From Collinsella sp. (GTDB taxonomy: Bacteria; Actinomycetota; Coriobacteriia; Coriobacteriales; Coriobacteriaceae), in assembly GCA_018382295.1 (NCBI GenBank), contig JAGZQF010000005.1:1-64000 (forward strand): a stretch of 64,000 nt of DNA, given 5' to 3'. Under the pieces are notes generated by a model. It saw only the letters and a list, made by a program, of their open reading frames with translations. It was not told the DNA's origin and did no database searches. Below, one piece after another: positions 1 to 8,554 of this stretch; position 1 is the first letter of the stretch; every line of letters begins with the position of its first letter. Both the position numbers and the translations under genes were made by a program.

Positions 1-2
1 GG

Positions 3-1563
3 TTGATTTCCGATCTCAGCCGAACACATTGAGCAAATAGGCCATTCCCGCAGTTAGCTGAACGCCCCCGCGGCCCCTCCTGGGGTCCGGGGGCGCCGTT
101 TTCCCAGTTGATGGAACGGTGGAGATGTGTTTCGATGGGTCCGGTGGCCATGCTCCGCCCTCCGCCCGGCACCTCTTCCCAGACTCAGCCGGACGGTCGG
201 TCAGTCTATTCCGTTTTGCCTTCAGGCTAGGCCAGCGGGGCATCGCCCCTCTCTGCGCGCGCCCTCTCGATGAGTCCCGGCGTCAGGTCGAGCTCGGCCA
301 GAGGCACATCCTCCACGCCGTAGGCGTCAAGCAGCGCCGCCGCATCGTCCCCGAGCATCGCCCTGAAGGCGCGCGCGGGCGTCGAGAAGCCGAGCGCGCC
401 GCGGGGCTCGGAGTTCACGTGCGACATGGCGAGCGCCATGTCGGCCGGGGATAGCCGGTCGAACCTGAGCCCGGCGCCCTTGGGCAGCAGCTTCCTGATC
501 TCGACGTGGTTGCGCTCGCAGGCGCCCTTCTGGTCGCTGCGGCGCGGGTCGCAGTAGAACAGCCTCGTCTCGCCGGGCCCCTCGCCGAGGAGCGCGGCGA
601 TCGCGCCCTCGTCGGAGAACTCGGCGCCGTTGTCGGTGAGCACGGCGCGGAACACGCGGCGCGTCCCGTCTGCGCCGAGGACCGCCCGGACGCCCTCCAG
701 GGCGGCCGCGACGCACCCGGAGGTCTTCTCCCCGAGCAGGAGCGCCAGCTGGAGCCTGCTGGGGCGGTGGAGCAGCGTGAGCAGGCAGGCCGAGTCCTCC
801 CGGGCGCCCTCGACGGTGTCCATCTCCCAGGCCGCGGCGCACGCGTCCTCCCCGAGGGCGAGGAACGCGGCGTATGACCTGCGGGCGGAGTGGCGCGTGG
901 CCGCCCGGACGGCGGCGCGCCTCCTCGGCCTGTAGCCGACCTTGCGCCTGAGCTCCATGTTGGTCATGCCGTCGTAGCCCGCCGCGACCCAGCGGTAAAT
1001 GGTCGACGGCGACAGGTCCACCGGCCCTCCGTTGCATGCGGCCATCTGCTCGGGCGAGAGCCCCCGGCGCAGGCAGTCCCTGATGGCCTCCAGCCTGGCC
1101 GCCGCGGCCGGCTCGTCGGCGTCGATCCCGCGCCTGGACGAGACGAGCACCGAGTCGGCACACAGCTGCGCGGCGCGGGCCTCGTAGAAGACGTGCGGGC
1201 GGCGCTTGCAGCCCATCGCGCGGTAGCGGCCGCACCCGTTGCAGCAGCGCGGCCACGCCGCCAGGCGCGGGCAGGCCGACGACAGGTCGGTGTCGGCGCC
1301 CACGCGCTCGCCGCGCCTGGACTTCGGCGCCGTCACGAACCTGTGCGACGCCACCTCGGCGCTCACCGTCGAGGGCGACCTGCCCAGCTCCCTCGCGATC
1401 TCCCTGCACGAGGCCCTGCGCTCCAGCATCCTCTGGACCGTGTCCCGCTCGTGCCTCGTGAGCCTTCCGTAGGCCCTCGGGGCCGCTTTCGCGGAACCCT
1501 TCTTCCTCTTTCCGGACATGCCGTCCTCCGATCTGGAGGTGTTCGGATGAAGTCGATAATCAA
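3..1563 (-). mobile_element. Complete IS30-family insertion sequence
   Basis: The ends form 25-bp imperfect terminal inverted repeats (3-27 and 1539-1563, 20 of 25 positions matching; the inner CCGAACAC and outer TTGATT blocks are identical). The dinucleotide GG sits directly outside both ends (1-2 and 1564-1565), which fits the short target duplication of IS30 elements. One transposase gene fills the element on the minus strand. The boundaries were read by eye; a second copy in the genome would confirm them. Confidence 0.8.
227..1519 (-). CDS. IS30 family transposase
   Basis: A 430-residue DDE transposase that would catalyse cut-and-paste or circle-mediated movement of the surrounding element. 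The N-terminus has an IS30-type helix-turn-helix (GRLTRHERDTVQRML, then CREIARELGRSPSTVS). A cysteine pair region follows (CCNGCGRY). The catalytic core shows the three acidic positions in WEMDTVEG, LTDNGAEF and GACERNHVEI, as in the rve/integrase fold of IS30. The start is the ATG at 1519 (MSGKRKKGS); the frame is open further upstream, but that would leave the terminal repeat. The gene looks intact, with no frameshift or internal stop. Confidence 0.9.
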   Translation of the reverse strand: MSGKRKKGSAKAAPRAYGRLTRHERDTVQRMLERRASCREIARELGRSPSTVSAEVASHRFVTAPKSRRGERVGADTDLSSACPRLAAWPRCCNGCGRYRAMGCKRRPHVFYEARAAQLCADSVLVSSRRGIDADEPAAAARLEAIRDCLRRGLSPEQMAACNGGPVDLSPSTIYRWVAAGYDGMTNMELRRKVGYRPRRRAAVRAATRHSARRSYAAFLALGEDACAAAWEMDTVEGAREDSACLLTLLHRPSRLQLALLLGEKTSGCVAAALEGVRAVLGADGTRRVFRAVLTDNGAEFSDEGAIAALLGEGPGETRLFYCDPRRSDQKGACERNHVEIRKLLPKGAGLRFDRLSPADMALAMSHVNSEPRGALGFSTPARAFRAMLGDDAAALLDAYGVEDVPLAELDLTPGLIERARAERGDAPLA

Positions 1564-1596
1564 GGCTGGCGGGCCGACATCTACCGTTCGCCAGCC
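1564..1596. repeat. Hairpin directly abutting the IS30 right end
   Basis: GGCTGGCG (1564-1571) pairs with CGCCAGCC (1589-1596) around a 17-nt loop. It starts exactly at the IS30 target duplication, so the element seems to have inserted at the foot of a pre-existing hairpin, perhaps the terminator of an upstream gene now lying outside the window. Confidence 0.5.
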
Positions 1597-1623
1597 CGAT
1601 GGTCCCCGGGGCGGGGAGAGCGC

Positions 1624-1629
1624 TATAAT
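1624..1629 (+). promoter_or_regulatory. -10 box (TATAAT) of the antiterminator/PTS operon
   Basis: A consensus TATAAT lies 15 nt upstream of the RNA antiterminator site and about 150 nt upstream of the antiterminator gene. No good -35 box is visible at the expected distance. Confidence 0.5.
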
Positions 1630-1643
1630 GCATTCTGCATCTT

Positions 1644-1673
1644 GGATTGTTACTCCTGTGTGGAGGCATGCCC
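1644..1673 (+). promoter_or_regulatory. RAT site (ribonucleic antiterminator) for a LicT/BglG protein
   Basis: GGATTGTTACTCC, a 5-nt loop and GGAGGCATGCCC match the form of known BglG/LicT RNA targets, which begin GGATTGTTACT and close with a GGC..CC arm. A second GGATTGTTAC starts at 1690 and runs into the terminator at 1702. Binding of phosphorylation-controlled antiterminator here should allow read-through into the operon. Confidence 0.8.
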
Positions 1674-1701
1674 AAGAGCAATACAACACGGATTGTTACG
1701 T

Positions 1702-1747
1702 AAGGCATGACCGCAATAGCACTGCTATTGGCTATCATGCCTTTTTC
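1702..1747 (+). terminator. Conditional intrinsic terminator in the leader of the antiterminator operon
   Basis: AAGGCATGA (1702-1710) pairs with TCATGCCTT (1735-1743), with an inner stem CAATAG/CTATTG, followed by a T-run. It lies between the RAT site and the antiterminator ORF, the standard arrangement for BglG-type attenuation. Confidence 0.8.
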
Positions 1748-1775
1748 TGTGAGTGTTCTTGAAAGGAGGTTCACC

Positions 1776-2615
1776 ATGCTTGCAATTAAAAAGCTTAACA
1801 ACAACGCGGTTCTTTGCCGTGACGGACAGGGGCGAGATGTCATCGCCATGGGCAGGGGCGTCGGTTTCGGCGGAGATTTTCCTCGAGAGCTCCCTCTTTC
1901 TAAAATCGAGCATACGTTTTACGACATTGATCCTAAAGGACAAGATGTCATGAGGGATCTTCCCTCGGATATCGTGATGTTTGCGGCGAAAGTTATGGAC
2001 ATCGTTGCCAACGAACTGCCCTACGACCTCTCGACCAATGCGACGCTGTTCATGGCTGATCACCTGTCGTTTGCCGTTGCGCGAGCCCAAAAGGGGGTCC
2101 GCATCGCGATGCCTCTTGCCTATGAAGTGCGGGAGACGTATCCGAAGGAATACAAGGCTGCCCAGTTTATCGTCATGCGACTCGAGAAGGAGCTCGGAGA
2201 GCGGCTTCCCAAGGATGAGATTGCCAGTATTGCGATGAATCTCGTGAACGCACGGGTTGTTGAAGCCGTCAAAGCCACGGCCGAGCCCGCAAAGCAGTTC
2301 GACGATATGCTCGAGGACGTTATCGAGATTCTCGAAAGCGATTTCCGCATTATTGTCGACCGCGATTCCTTTGATTTCACCCGCTTCGCCACGCATCTGC
2401 GGTACCTGTTCAAGCGCATTCAAGCCGGCGAGTCGCTGAACAGCGCCAACATGCAGATGTACAAGAACTTTCGTGAGGAGTTTCCGCAGTTGGCAGAGTG
2501 CGTGAAGCATATCGGTTCCTATTGTCGTGAAACGTGGGACGCCACGCTCTCCGAGGAGGAGGAACTCTATCTGATGATCCATCTCAACCGGATCATCTCC
2601 AAAAAAGGATTGTAA
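1776..2615 (+). CDS. BglG/LicT family transcription antiterminator
   Basis: A 279-residue RNA-binding antiterminator. Residues 1-55 are the CAT RNA-binding domain (LAIKKLNNNAVL, GRGVGFG). Two PTS regulation domains follow (about 65-170 and 175-277). Known phosphorylation histidines are visible in PRD1 (ADHLSFA, H96) and PRD2 (ATHLRYL and MIHLNRI). The second PRD1 site, where LicT has His, reads AMNLVNA (Asn155), so PRD1 control may be altered. The start at 1776 has a strong ribosome site (AAGGAGG, 1762-1768). Its own leader carries a RAT site and terminator, so it probably autoregulates the operon with the PTS permease and GH1 gene downstream in response to beta-glucosides. Confidence 0.93.
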   Translation: MLAIKKLNNNAVLCRDGQGRDVIAMGRGVGFGGDFPRELPLSKIEHTFYDIDPKGQDVMRDLPSDIVMFAAKVMDIVANELPYDLSTNATLFMADHLSFAVARAQKGVRIAMPLAYEVRETYPKEYKAAQFIVMRLEKELGERLPKDEIASIAMNLVNARVVEAVKATAEPAKQFDDMLEDVIEILESDFRIIVDRDSFDFTRFATHLRYLFKRIQAGESLNSANMQMYKNFREEFPQLAECVKHIGSYCRETWDATLSEEEELYLMIHLNRIISKKGL

Positions 2616-2685
2616 CCCGTAGCCATTCGGGGCATGACCTTTGCCGATTCGAACAGTAAGCCAAGATTGTGCAAAGGAGCCAATG

Positions 2686-4134
2686 ATGGCAAATTACAAA
2701 AAGGTGGCAGAGCAGATTCTCTCCACTGTGGGCGGGGCGGAAAACGTGGCTTCGGTTACGCATTGCATGACGCGCCTGCGCTTCAACCTCAAGGATGAAA
2801 GCCTCTCGAATGATGAGAAGCTTGAGGACATCTCGTCTATCATCAGCGTCGTGCACGCCGGAGGGCAGGTGCAGCTGGTGGTCGGGCCCACGGTCGACAA
2901 GGTCTACGACGAGGTTTGTAAGCAGGGCGGATTCGAGGTCACGGTATCGATTGACGAGGAACTCGATGGCCCTCAGCTTAGCTGGAAGGAGCGCTTGGCG
3001 CCCAAGCACCTCTTCAATCAGCTGCTCGATGCCGTGAGCGGCGCTATCACCCCGATCCTTCCGATCTTTTGTGTCGCCGGTATCTTCAAGATGCTCGTTA
3101 TTCTGTTTGGGCCCGAAGGCGCCGGTTTTATGTCCGAAACGAGCGACCTGTATCGGATCCTTTCCCTGGTGGGCGATGCGGCGTATTACTACTTCCCGGT
3201 GTTTGCCGCCTATAGCTCGGCTAAGAAGTTCAAAACGAGTCCTGTGCTGGCACTGCTCATCGCTGTTGTGATGATTTATCCCGACATGCTCGCTATTGTT
3301 GAGGACGGAAAGCCTTTCAGCGTCTTCGGCATCCCCATGCAGCTCGTCAACTACACCCAGGCTGTTCTTCCGGTCATCTTGATCACCTGGGCCCAGTCCT
3401 ATGTTGAGCGCTTCTTTAAGAAGATCTCGCCTGATATGTTGCGCATTCTGATCGTACCCGTGGGTACGGTGCTCGTGATGTTGCCGGTCGCGCTGTGCCT
3501 CTGCGGCCCTGCCGTCCAATTTGTCATGGGCCTTGTGGCCGATTTCATCATTTGGCTCGCCTCTGTTGCCGGTCCCGCTGCGACCGCGGTTATCGGCGCA
3601 TTCTGGAATCTGATCATCGCCACCGGCATGCACGTGCCGATCTATACCGCCATATTGCCCGCCGCGCTCCAGAACGGTTACGACGCCATCTTATACCCCG
3701 GCACCGCGGTTGTAGCCTACACCACGCTTGCCATCGCGCTCGCCTATGGCCTGCGCGCTAAGGACAAGGAGAGTCGAGCCACGGGCTGGAACTTGTTCAT
3801 CACCTATGCCTTCGGTCGCGTGAGTGAGCCCATCATCTACGGCATCCTGTTTCGCGACAAGAAGGCTCTTGCCTGGAACATGATTGGTGGTGCTGTCGGT
3901 GGTCTGCTGGTAAGCCTTCTTCATGCCAACGTCTATATCTTCACTGGCGTTGGTTTCCCATGGATGAACGTGCTCATGTTTGCTCAGGATATCATCCCTG
4001 GCACCATCGGGTGTCTTGCTGGCGGTGCCGTGACGTTTGCGTTGGCGATGATTTTTGGATTTGAAGGACAGGAGAAGATGCCGTTGAAGTCCAAGAGCGG
4101 CGATTCTGAGGCCGTTGAATCCGTCGAGGCATAA
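2686..4134 (+). CDS. PTS beta-glucoside-type permease, EIIBC
   Basis: A 482-residue membrane permease that imports and phosphorylates a beta-glucoside or related sugar. An EIIB domain (about 1-85) carries the phospho-cysteine in THCMTRLRF (Cys27). An EIIC domain with about ten hydrophobic segments follows, with the conserved GRVSEPIIYG loop. There is no fused EIIA domain, so phosphate must come from a separate EIIA such as the one at 52803. I prefer the second ATG (2686) because AAAGGAG at 2673-2679 is then 6 nt away. It sits 70 bp after the antiterminator gene and before a GH1 6-phospho-glucosidase. Confidence 0.92.
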   Translation: MANYKKVAEQILSTVGGAENVASVTHCMTRLRFNLKDESLSNDEKLEDISSIISVVHAGGQVQLVVGPTVDKVYDEVCKQGGFEVTVSIDEELDGPQLSWKERLAPKHLFNQLLDAVSGAITPILPIFCVAGIFKMLVILFGPEGAGFMSETSDLYRILSLVGDAAYYYFPVFAAYSSAKKFKTSPVLALLIAVVMIYPDMLAIVEDGKPFSVFGIPMQLVNYTQAVLPVILITWAQSYVERFFKKISPDMLRILIVPVGTVLVMLPVALCLCGPAVQFVMGLVADFIIWLASVAGPAATAVIGAFWNLIIATGMHVPIYTAILPAALQNGYDAILYPGTAVVAYTTLAIALAYGLRAKDKESRATGWNLFITYAFGRVSEPIIYGILFRDKKALAWNMIGGAVGGLLVSLLHANVYIFTGVGFPWMNVLMFAQDIIPGTIGCLAGGAVTFALAMIFGFEGQEKMPLKSKSGDSEAVESVEA

Positions 4135-4162
4135 GAGGCTGCTACACAAATATGCTCCCCAG

Positions 4163-4197
4163 CCGTTGCGCGGTCCGACCCCTTGGCCGCGCAACGG
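4163..4197 (+). repeat. Intercistronic hairpin between EIIBC and GH1 genes
   Basis: CCGTTGCGCGG (4163-4173) and CCGCGCAACGG (4187-4197) form a perfect 11-bp stem with a 13-nt loop. There is no T-run, so it is more likely an mRNA stability or processing structure than a full terminator. Confidence 0.6.
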
Positions 4198-4280
4198 TAC
4201 CGTGCTGTTGCGCGGCACTTGCCGAGTCCGTTGCGTTCGACAGTGTGGGCCGGGAATTTGATAGAAAGGACGACACCATA

Positions 4281-5699
4281 ATGTTTAGAGAAGATTTTTT
4301 ATGGGGCGGGGCTCTGGCTGCAAACCAGTGCGAGGGAGGATGGAACGAAGGCGGTCGCGGTTTAGCCAATTCCGACATGCTGCCGTTTGGCGATCAACGC
4401 ATGGACGTCATGCGGGGAGACCTTGATCCGCGTGCGTTGGCACCCGACAGCTTCTATCCCGCTCGCAAGGGCATTGATTTTTACCATAGGTACAAGCAGG
4501 ATATTGAACTGTTTGCCCAGATGGGTTTTAAATGCCTGCGCTTATCAATCGCCTGGAGCCGCATTTTTCCCAAAGGAGACGAAGCCGAGCCCAATGAAGA
4601 AGGCCTTGCCTTTTACGAGGATGTTTTTAGGAGGTGTCGCGCGCATGACATTGAGCCTTTGGTGACGCTCAACCACTATGATGTCCCCATGCATCTCGTC
4701 GATGCGTATGGCGGATGGCGCGATCGCAGGTTGGTCGACCTGTTCGAGCGATATTCGCGTACCGTGTTCGAGCGCTATCGGGGATTGGTCAATTATTGGC
4801 TGACCTTTAACGAGATCAACATCATGACGCAGGCGTGCTTTATGGCGGCGGGGATCATCTTCGAGCAAGGGGAGAATCGCTATGCAACGGTTCACACGGC
4901 CGTGCACCATGTATTGGTTGCGAGCGCCCGTGCGGTCGGGGCGTGTCATGAACTGTGCCCTGGGGCGAAGATCGGTTGCATGCTCAACGCAGGTGTCTTC
5001 TATCCGGCTACATGTGATCCGGACGATGTGCTGGCTGCGCAGGCTGAGAATCGCAGCCATTACATGTTTACCGACGTCCAGGTGCGCGGTGCGTACCCGA
5101 GCTATGTTCTCAAGGAATACGCCCGCCATGGTTTTGAGGTGCCCTATCGGGATGATGACCGCGAAGTACTGGCTGCAAACCTGGTCGATTTCGTCTCGTT
5201 TTCGTATTACTCGACGCGCGTCGCAAAAGCGCATGCGGAAGGTCAGTTCGATTCGAACCTTCTTCGCTCGGCGCCTAATCCGTATCTAAAACAGGAGCCT
5301 TGGGGGAGGTTTATCGACCCCAAAGGGCTGCGCGTCACCATGAATGAAATCTGGGATCGCTATCAAAAGCCGCTGTTCATCGTCGAAAACGGTTTGGGTG
5401 CTCCTGATGTGCCGGAAGATTCGGGTGAAATAGAAGACGACTATCGAGTTGAATACCTGCGGGCCCACATCGAGGCGATGAGGGAGACCGTCGAGCTCGA
5501 CGGGGTGGAACTCATGGGATATACCTGTTGGGGCCCGATCGATTTGGTTTCGGTCGCCACAGGACAGATGCGTAAGCGCTACGGGTTTATCTATGTCGAT
5601 CGAGACGATAGCGGTGCGGGCTCGTTTGAGAGACGTAAAAAGAAAAGCTTCGAATGGTACCGACGCGTAATAGCAAGCAATGGCGAAGACCTTGCGTAA
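4281..5699 (+). CDS. GH1 family 6-phospho-beta-glucosidase
   Basis: A 472-residue cytoplasmic glycosidase that splits a phosphorylated beta-glucoside delivered by the PTS. The GH1 acid/base is in TFNEIN (Glu178) and the nucleophile in FIVENGLG (Glu368). The C-terminal KRYGFIYVD segment is typical of phospho-glycosidases, although the usual Ser before KRYG is Arg here (QMRKRYG). The start at 4281 follows GAAAGGA. It is the last gene of the antiterminator-PTS operon. Paralogues are at 18535 and 51087. Confidence 0.92.
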   Translation: MFREDFLWGGALAANQCEGGWNEGGRGLANSDMLPFGDQRMDVMRGDLDPRALAPDSFYPARKGIDFYHRYKQDIELFAQMGFKCLRLSIAWSRIFPKGDEAEPNEEGLAFYEDVFRRCRAHDIEPLVTLNHYDVPMHLVDAYGGWRDRRLVDLFERYSRTVFERYRGLVNYWLTFNEINIMTQACFMAAGIIFEQGENRYATVHTAVHHVLVASARAVGACHELCPGAKIGCMLNAGVFYPATCDPDDVLAAQAENRSHYMFTDVQVRGAYPSYVLKEYARHGFEVPYRDDDREVLAANLVDFVSFSYYSTRVAKAHAEGQFDSNLLRSAPNPYLKQEPWGRFIDPKGLRVTMNEIWDRYQKPLFIVENGLGAPDVPEDSGEIEDDYRVEYLRAHIEAMRETVELDGVELMGYTCWGPIDLVSVATGQMRKRYGFIYVDRDDSGAGSFERRKKKSFEWYRRVIASNGEDLA

Positions 5700-5763
5700 T
5701 AACGTTAAGATGGACAAATGCGCCCGTTGGGGGAATAGTCGTGCCACTTCGCTTGACAACAGG

Positions 5764-5799
5764 CTAAACTAGCTAATAAACATTTACTATTCTGTTTAG
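5764..5799. promoter_or_regulatory. Cluster of TAAAC/GTTTA half-sites upstream of the LacI-type gene
   Basis: CTAAAC (5764-5769), TAAACATTTAC (5777-5787) and TGTTTAG (5793-5799) lie 83-118 bp upstream of the lacI-type start. The same half-sites occur upstream of the isomerase operon and the 32-kb PTS/esterase pair, so this is a candidate auto-regulatory operator. Confidence 0.5.
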
Positions 5800-5881
5800 A
5801 TTGAATTTGCGGTCGTTTAGTTGCCGAGCCACGGGGCGGTCAAGCCACGATGCTCGGCCGCGACCGATGCTAGGGGGAACG

Positions 5882-6892
5882 ATGGCTAAAGCAAGCGTCC
5901 GCGAGATCAGCCGCATTACCGGCTTTTCGCCCGCAACCGTGTCCAACGCGCTCAACCGCAAGCGCAGCGTGAGCGAGGAGACCGCCAAGGTCATCCTGGA
6001 GTGCGCGCAGTCGCTTGGCTATCAGCAGTCGACGCAGCTCGAGAGCATCCAGTTTGTGCTTGCGCGCAAGACGGGCGCCATCCTGGACGAGAGCACCTTC
6101 CATCCCGCGGTCATCGAGGGCGTGGAGCGCCAGGCGCGTCGCCACGGCATGAGCACGAGCTTTGTCTCGCTCGACTTTAGCGACCTGGACGCCGTGCGCC
6201 CGCAGGTCGAGGGCCTGATCGCCGACCCGTCGGCCGCCATCGTGCTGATGGGTACCGAGCTGGGCGAGGAGGACTACGCCCTGTTCGCCGACGCTGCCGC
6301 CCACCTGATTGTGCTCGACGGCTGGAGCGATCGCCAGTACTTCGATGCCGTAGTCATCGCCAACACCGATTCGGTGCTGCGTGCCGTGGATTACCTTATC
6401 GAGAAAGGCCACAGGCAAATCGGCTATCTGGCGGGCGACCTTCGGATCCGCAACTTTAAGGACCGCGAGCGCGGCTATCGCCAAGCGCTTGAGGACGCGG
6501 ATCTTGAGGCCAACCCGGCATGGCACGTCACGCTGGGTACCACGCTCGAGGGCGCTTATCACGACATGGGCGTGTGGCTCGACAACGTCTCGCGCGACGA
6601 TCTGCCGACGGCTTTCTTTGCCGAGAACGACGTGCTCGCCGTGGGCGCCATGCGCGCGTTCAACGAGCACGGTATTCGCGTGCCCGAGGATGTCTCGATC
6701 ATCGGCTTTGACGACCTGTCTTTGGGCGCCTTCTCCAACCCGCCGCTCACCACGGTGCATGTTCCCAAGCACGAGGTGGGCGAGATCGCGGTGCGTCGCC
6801 TGGTGGGCAACATCCGCAACCCCAAGAGCTATACCTGCAAGACGGCCGTGTCGACCTATTTTGTCGAGCGCCAAAGCGTGCGTGAGATCTAG
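5882..6892 (+). CDS. LacI family transcriptional regulator
   Basis: A 336-residue repressor. Residues 4-24 form the LacI helix-turn-helix (VREISRITGFSPATVSNALN), followed by a hinge and a periplasmic-binding-like effector domain that ends with LTTVHVPKHEVGEIAVRRL, typical of the family. The start at 5882 has AGGGGGA just upstream; the longer frame from 5801 has no ribosome site. It is followed by a terminator and the isomerase/transketolase/kinase operon, whose upstream region is rich in TAAAC/GTTTA dyads. It is the obvious candidate regulator of that operon. The effector is unknown. Confidence 0.92.
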   Translation: MAKASVREISRITGFSPATVSNALNRKRSVSEETAKVILECAQSLGYQQSTQLESIQFVLARKTGAILDESTFHPAVIEGVERQARRHGMSTSFVSLDFSDLDAVRPQVEGLIADPSAAIVLMGTELGEEDYALFADAAAHLIVLDGWSDRQYFDAVVIANTDSVLRAVDYLIEKGHRQIGYLAGDLRIRNFKDRERGYRQALEDADLEANPAWHVTLGTTLEGAYHDMGVWLDNVSRDDLPTAFFAENDVLAVGAMRAFNEHGIRVPEDVSIIGFDDLSLGAFSNPPLTTVHVPKHEVGEIAVRRLVGNIRNPKSYTCKTAVSTYFVERQSVREI

Positions 6893-6957
6893 GCAAAGGC
6901 AACGCTAGGCCGTAGGGAGGTAAAGCTCGCTAAGGCAGCCATACATAACGCTACTAA

Positions 6958-6986
6958 GAGAGGGTCCTTTGGGGCCCTCTTTTTTG
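6958..6986 (+). terminator. Intrinsic terminator of the LacI-type gene
   Basis: AGAGGGTCC and GGGCCCTCT pair, followed by six T residues. It separates the regulator from the operon starting at 7152. Confidence 0.8.
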
Positions 6987-6997
6987 TTCCCCTTGTA

Positions 6998-7130
6998 TGT
7001 TCAGATTGTTTACATACCGTTTAGGCTGATTTCTCTACCGTTTACGGGTATTTCGCGTTAAACTTCTAAACAGAAGAGTAAAACATTTAGTAAACAGAAC
7101 AAAACGAAACATGCGTCTGTTTACTGAACA
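6998..7130. promoter_or_regulatory. Operator region of the isomerase/transketolase/kinase operon
   Basis: Several related sites occur before the start at 7152: TGTTCAGATTGTTTACA (6998-7014), GTTTAC near 7030, TTAAAC and CTAAAC near 7058-7071, ATTTAGTAAACAG (7085-7097) and TGTTTACTGAACA (7118-7130). The last reappears in reverse orientation as GTTCAGTAAACA at 32398-32409 upstream of the second PTS gene. This is a likely LacI-family binding region. Confidence 0.6.
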
Positions 7131-7151
7131 TGTGACTAGGGGAGGACGTAC

Positions 7152-8552
7152 ATGGATAAGATCAAGCTCGGTTTTGTGCCTACGCGCCGCAGCATCTTTA
7201 GCGCGCCGGACGCGATCAAGTATCGTGGTCTGACGGCTGACCGTCTGCGCGAGATCGGCGTCGACATCGTGGACATCGACGACATTAATGACGAGGGCCT
7301 GCTGTTCGACGACAGCCATATCGAGCCTATCGTCAAGAAATTCCGCGCCGAGGGCGTCGATGGCATTATGCTGTGCCACGCCAACTTTGGCACCGAGTAC
7401 GTTTGCGCTCGCCTTGCCCGCGAGCTCGGCCTGCCCGTGCTGCTGTGGGGCCCGCGCGACGAGCGTCCCGAGCCCGACGGCACGCGCCGGCGCGATAGCC
7501 AGTGCGGTCTGTTCGCCACCGGCAAGGTCCTGCGCCGCTTCCAGGTTCCCTTCACCTACATGACCAACTGCCGCCTGACCGACCCCGAGTTCGAGCGCGG
7601 CGTTTGGGACTTTTTGGCCGTTTGCAACGTGGTCAAGACCTTCAAGCACACCCGCATCCTGCAGATGGCCACCCGTCCATTCGACTTCTGGTCGACCATG
7701 TGCAACGAGGGCGAGCTGCTCGAGAAGTTCAACATCCAGCTTTCGCCTATCCCCATGACCGAACTTGTCCAGGCTGTGCGCGACGCCCAGGCCGACGAGC
7801 AGGCCATGGCCGCCATGCTTGCCCACATCAACGACAGCTTTGAGATCTGCATCCCCGAGGACAAGGTCCCCGCGGTCGCCGGTCTTGCCATCGCCATGAA
7901 GCGCTTGGTCGAGAAGTATGGCTGCAACGCCGGTGCCATTCAGTGCTGGAACGCTCTGCAGGACGAGCTGGGCATTATGCCCTGCGCCGCCAACGCCATC
8001 CTCAACGAGATGGGCATTCCTATCGTATGCGAGACCGATATCCACGGCGCCATCACCGCGCTGATGGTCGAGGCCGCCGACCTGGGCCGTCACCGCGGCA
8101 TGTTCGCCGACTGGACCGTGCGCCATCCCGATAACGAGAACGGCGAGCTGCTGCAGCATTGCGGCCCCTGGCCCTGCAGCTGCGCGGCCGTCAAGCCCAA
8201 GCTCACCTACCCGCTGGCTTTCGATCACCCCGGCGCGCTGACGGCCGAGGCCAAGCACGGCGACCTCACCCTTGCCCGCTTTGACGGTGACAACGGCGAG
8301 TACTCGCTGCTACTGGGCAACGCCCGCGGCATCGACGGCCCGGCCGGCATGGGCACCTACCTGTGGGTCGAGGTCGACAACCTCAAGCGCCTCGAAGCCA
8401 AGATCGTCGAGGGCCCCTACATCCACCACTGCGTCGCTATTCACGCCAACGTGGTGCCGGTGCTCTACGAGGCGTGCAAGTACATCGGCATTGCCCCCGA
8501 CCTGTACGACCCCATCGAAGAAGACGTTAAAGCCTACCTGCGAGGAGAGTAG
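7152..8552 (+). CDS. L-fucose/L-arabinose isomerase-family protein, possible D-apiose isomerase
   Basis: A 466-residue protein with the layout of the L-fucose isomerase superfamily: an N-terminal Rossmann-like half (LGFVPTRRSIF, DGIMLCHANFG, LPVLLWGPRDERP) and a C-terminal half with conserved polar segments (ETDIHGAITALM, CGPWPCSC, GAIQCWNAL). It should interconvert an aldose and a ketose using a divalent metal. It is the first gene of an operon with a split transketolase and an FGGY kinase. That set matches the isomerase, kinase and transketolase steps of the known D-apiose pathway, so apiose is the best guess (inference). GGGGAGG lies just before the start. Confidence 0.8.
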   Translation: MDKIKLGFVPTRRSIFSAPDAIKYRGLTADRLREIGVDIVDIDDINDEGLLFDDSHIEPIVKKFRAEGVDGIMLCHANFGTEYVCARLARELGLPVLLWGPRDERPEPDGTRRRDSQCGLFATGKVLRRFQVPFTYMTNCRLTDPEFERGVWDFLAVCNVVKTFKHTRILQMATRPFDFWSTMCNEGELLEKFNIQLSPIPMTELVQAVRDAQADEQAMAAMLAHINDSFEICIPEDKVPAVAGLAIAMKRLVEKYGCNAGAIQCWNALQDELGIMPCAANAILNEMGIPIVCETDIHGAITALMVEAADLGRHRGMFADWTVRHPDNENGELLQHCGPWPCSCAAVKPKLTYPLAFDHPGALTAEAKHGDLTLARFDGDNGEYSLLLGNARGIDGPAGMGTYLWVEVDNLKRLEAKIVEGPYIHHCVAIHANVVPVLYEACKYIGIAPDLYDPIEEDVKAYLRGE

Positions 8553-8554
8553 AA

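Noticed and set aside
5801..5881. Longer N-terminus of the LacI-type regulator
   Set aside because: The extra 27 residues have no ribosome site and would precede the standard helix-turn-helix start.
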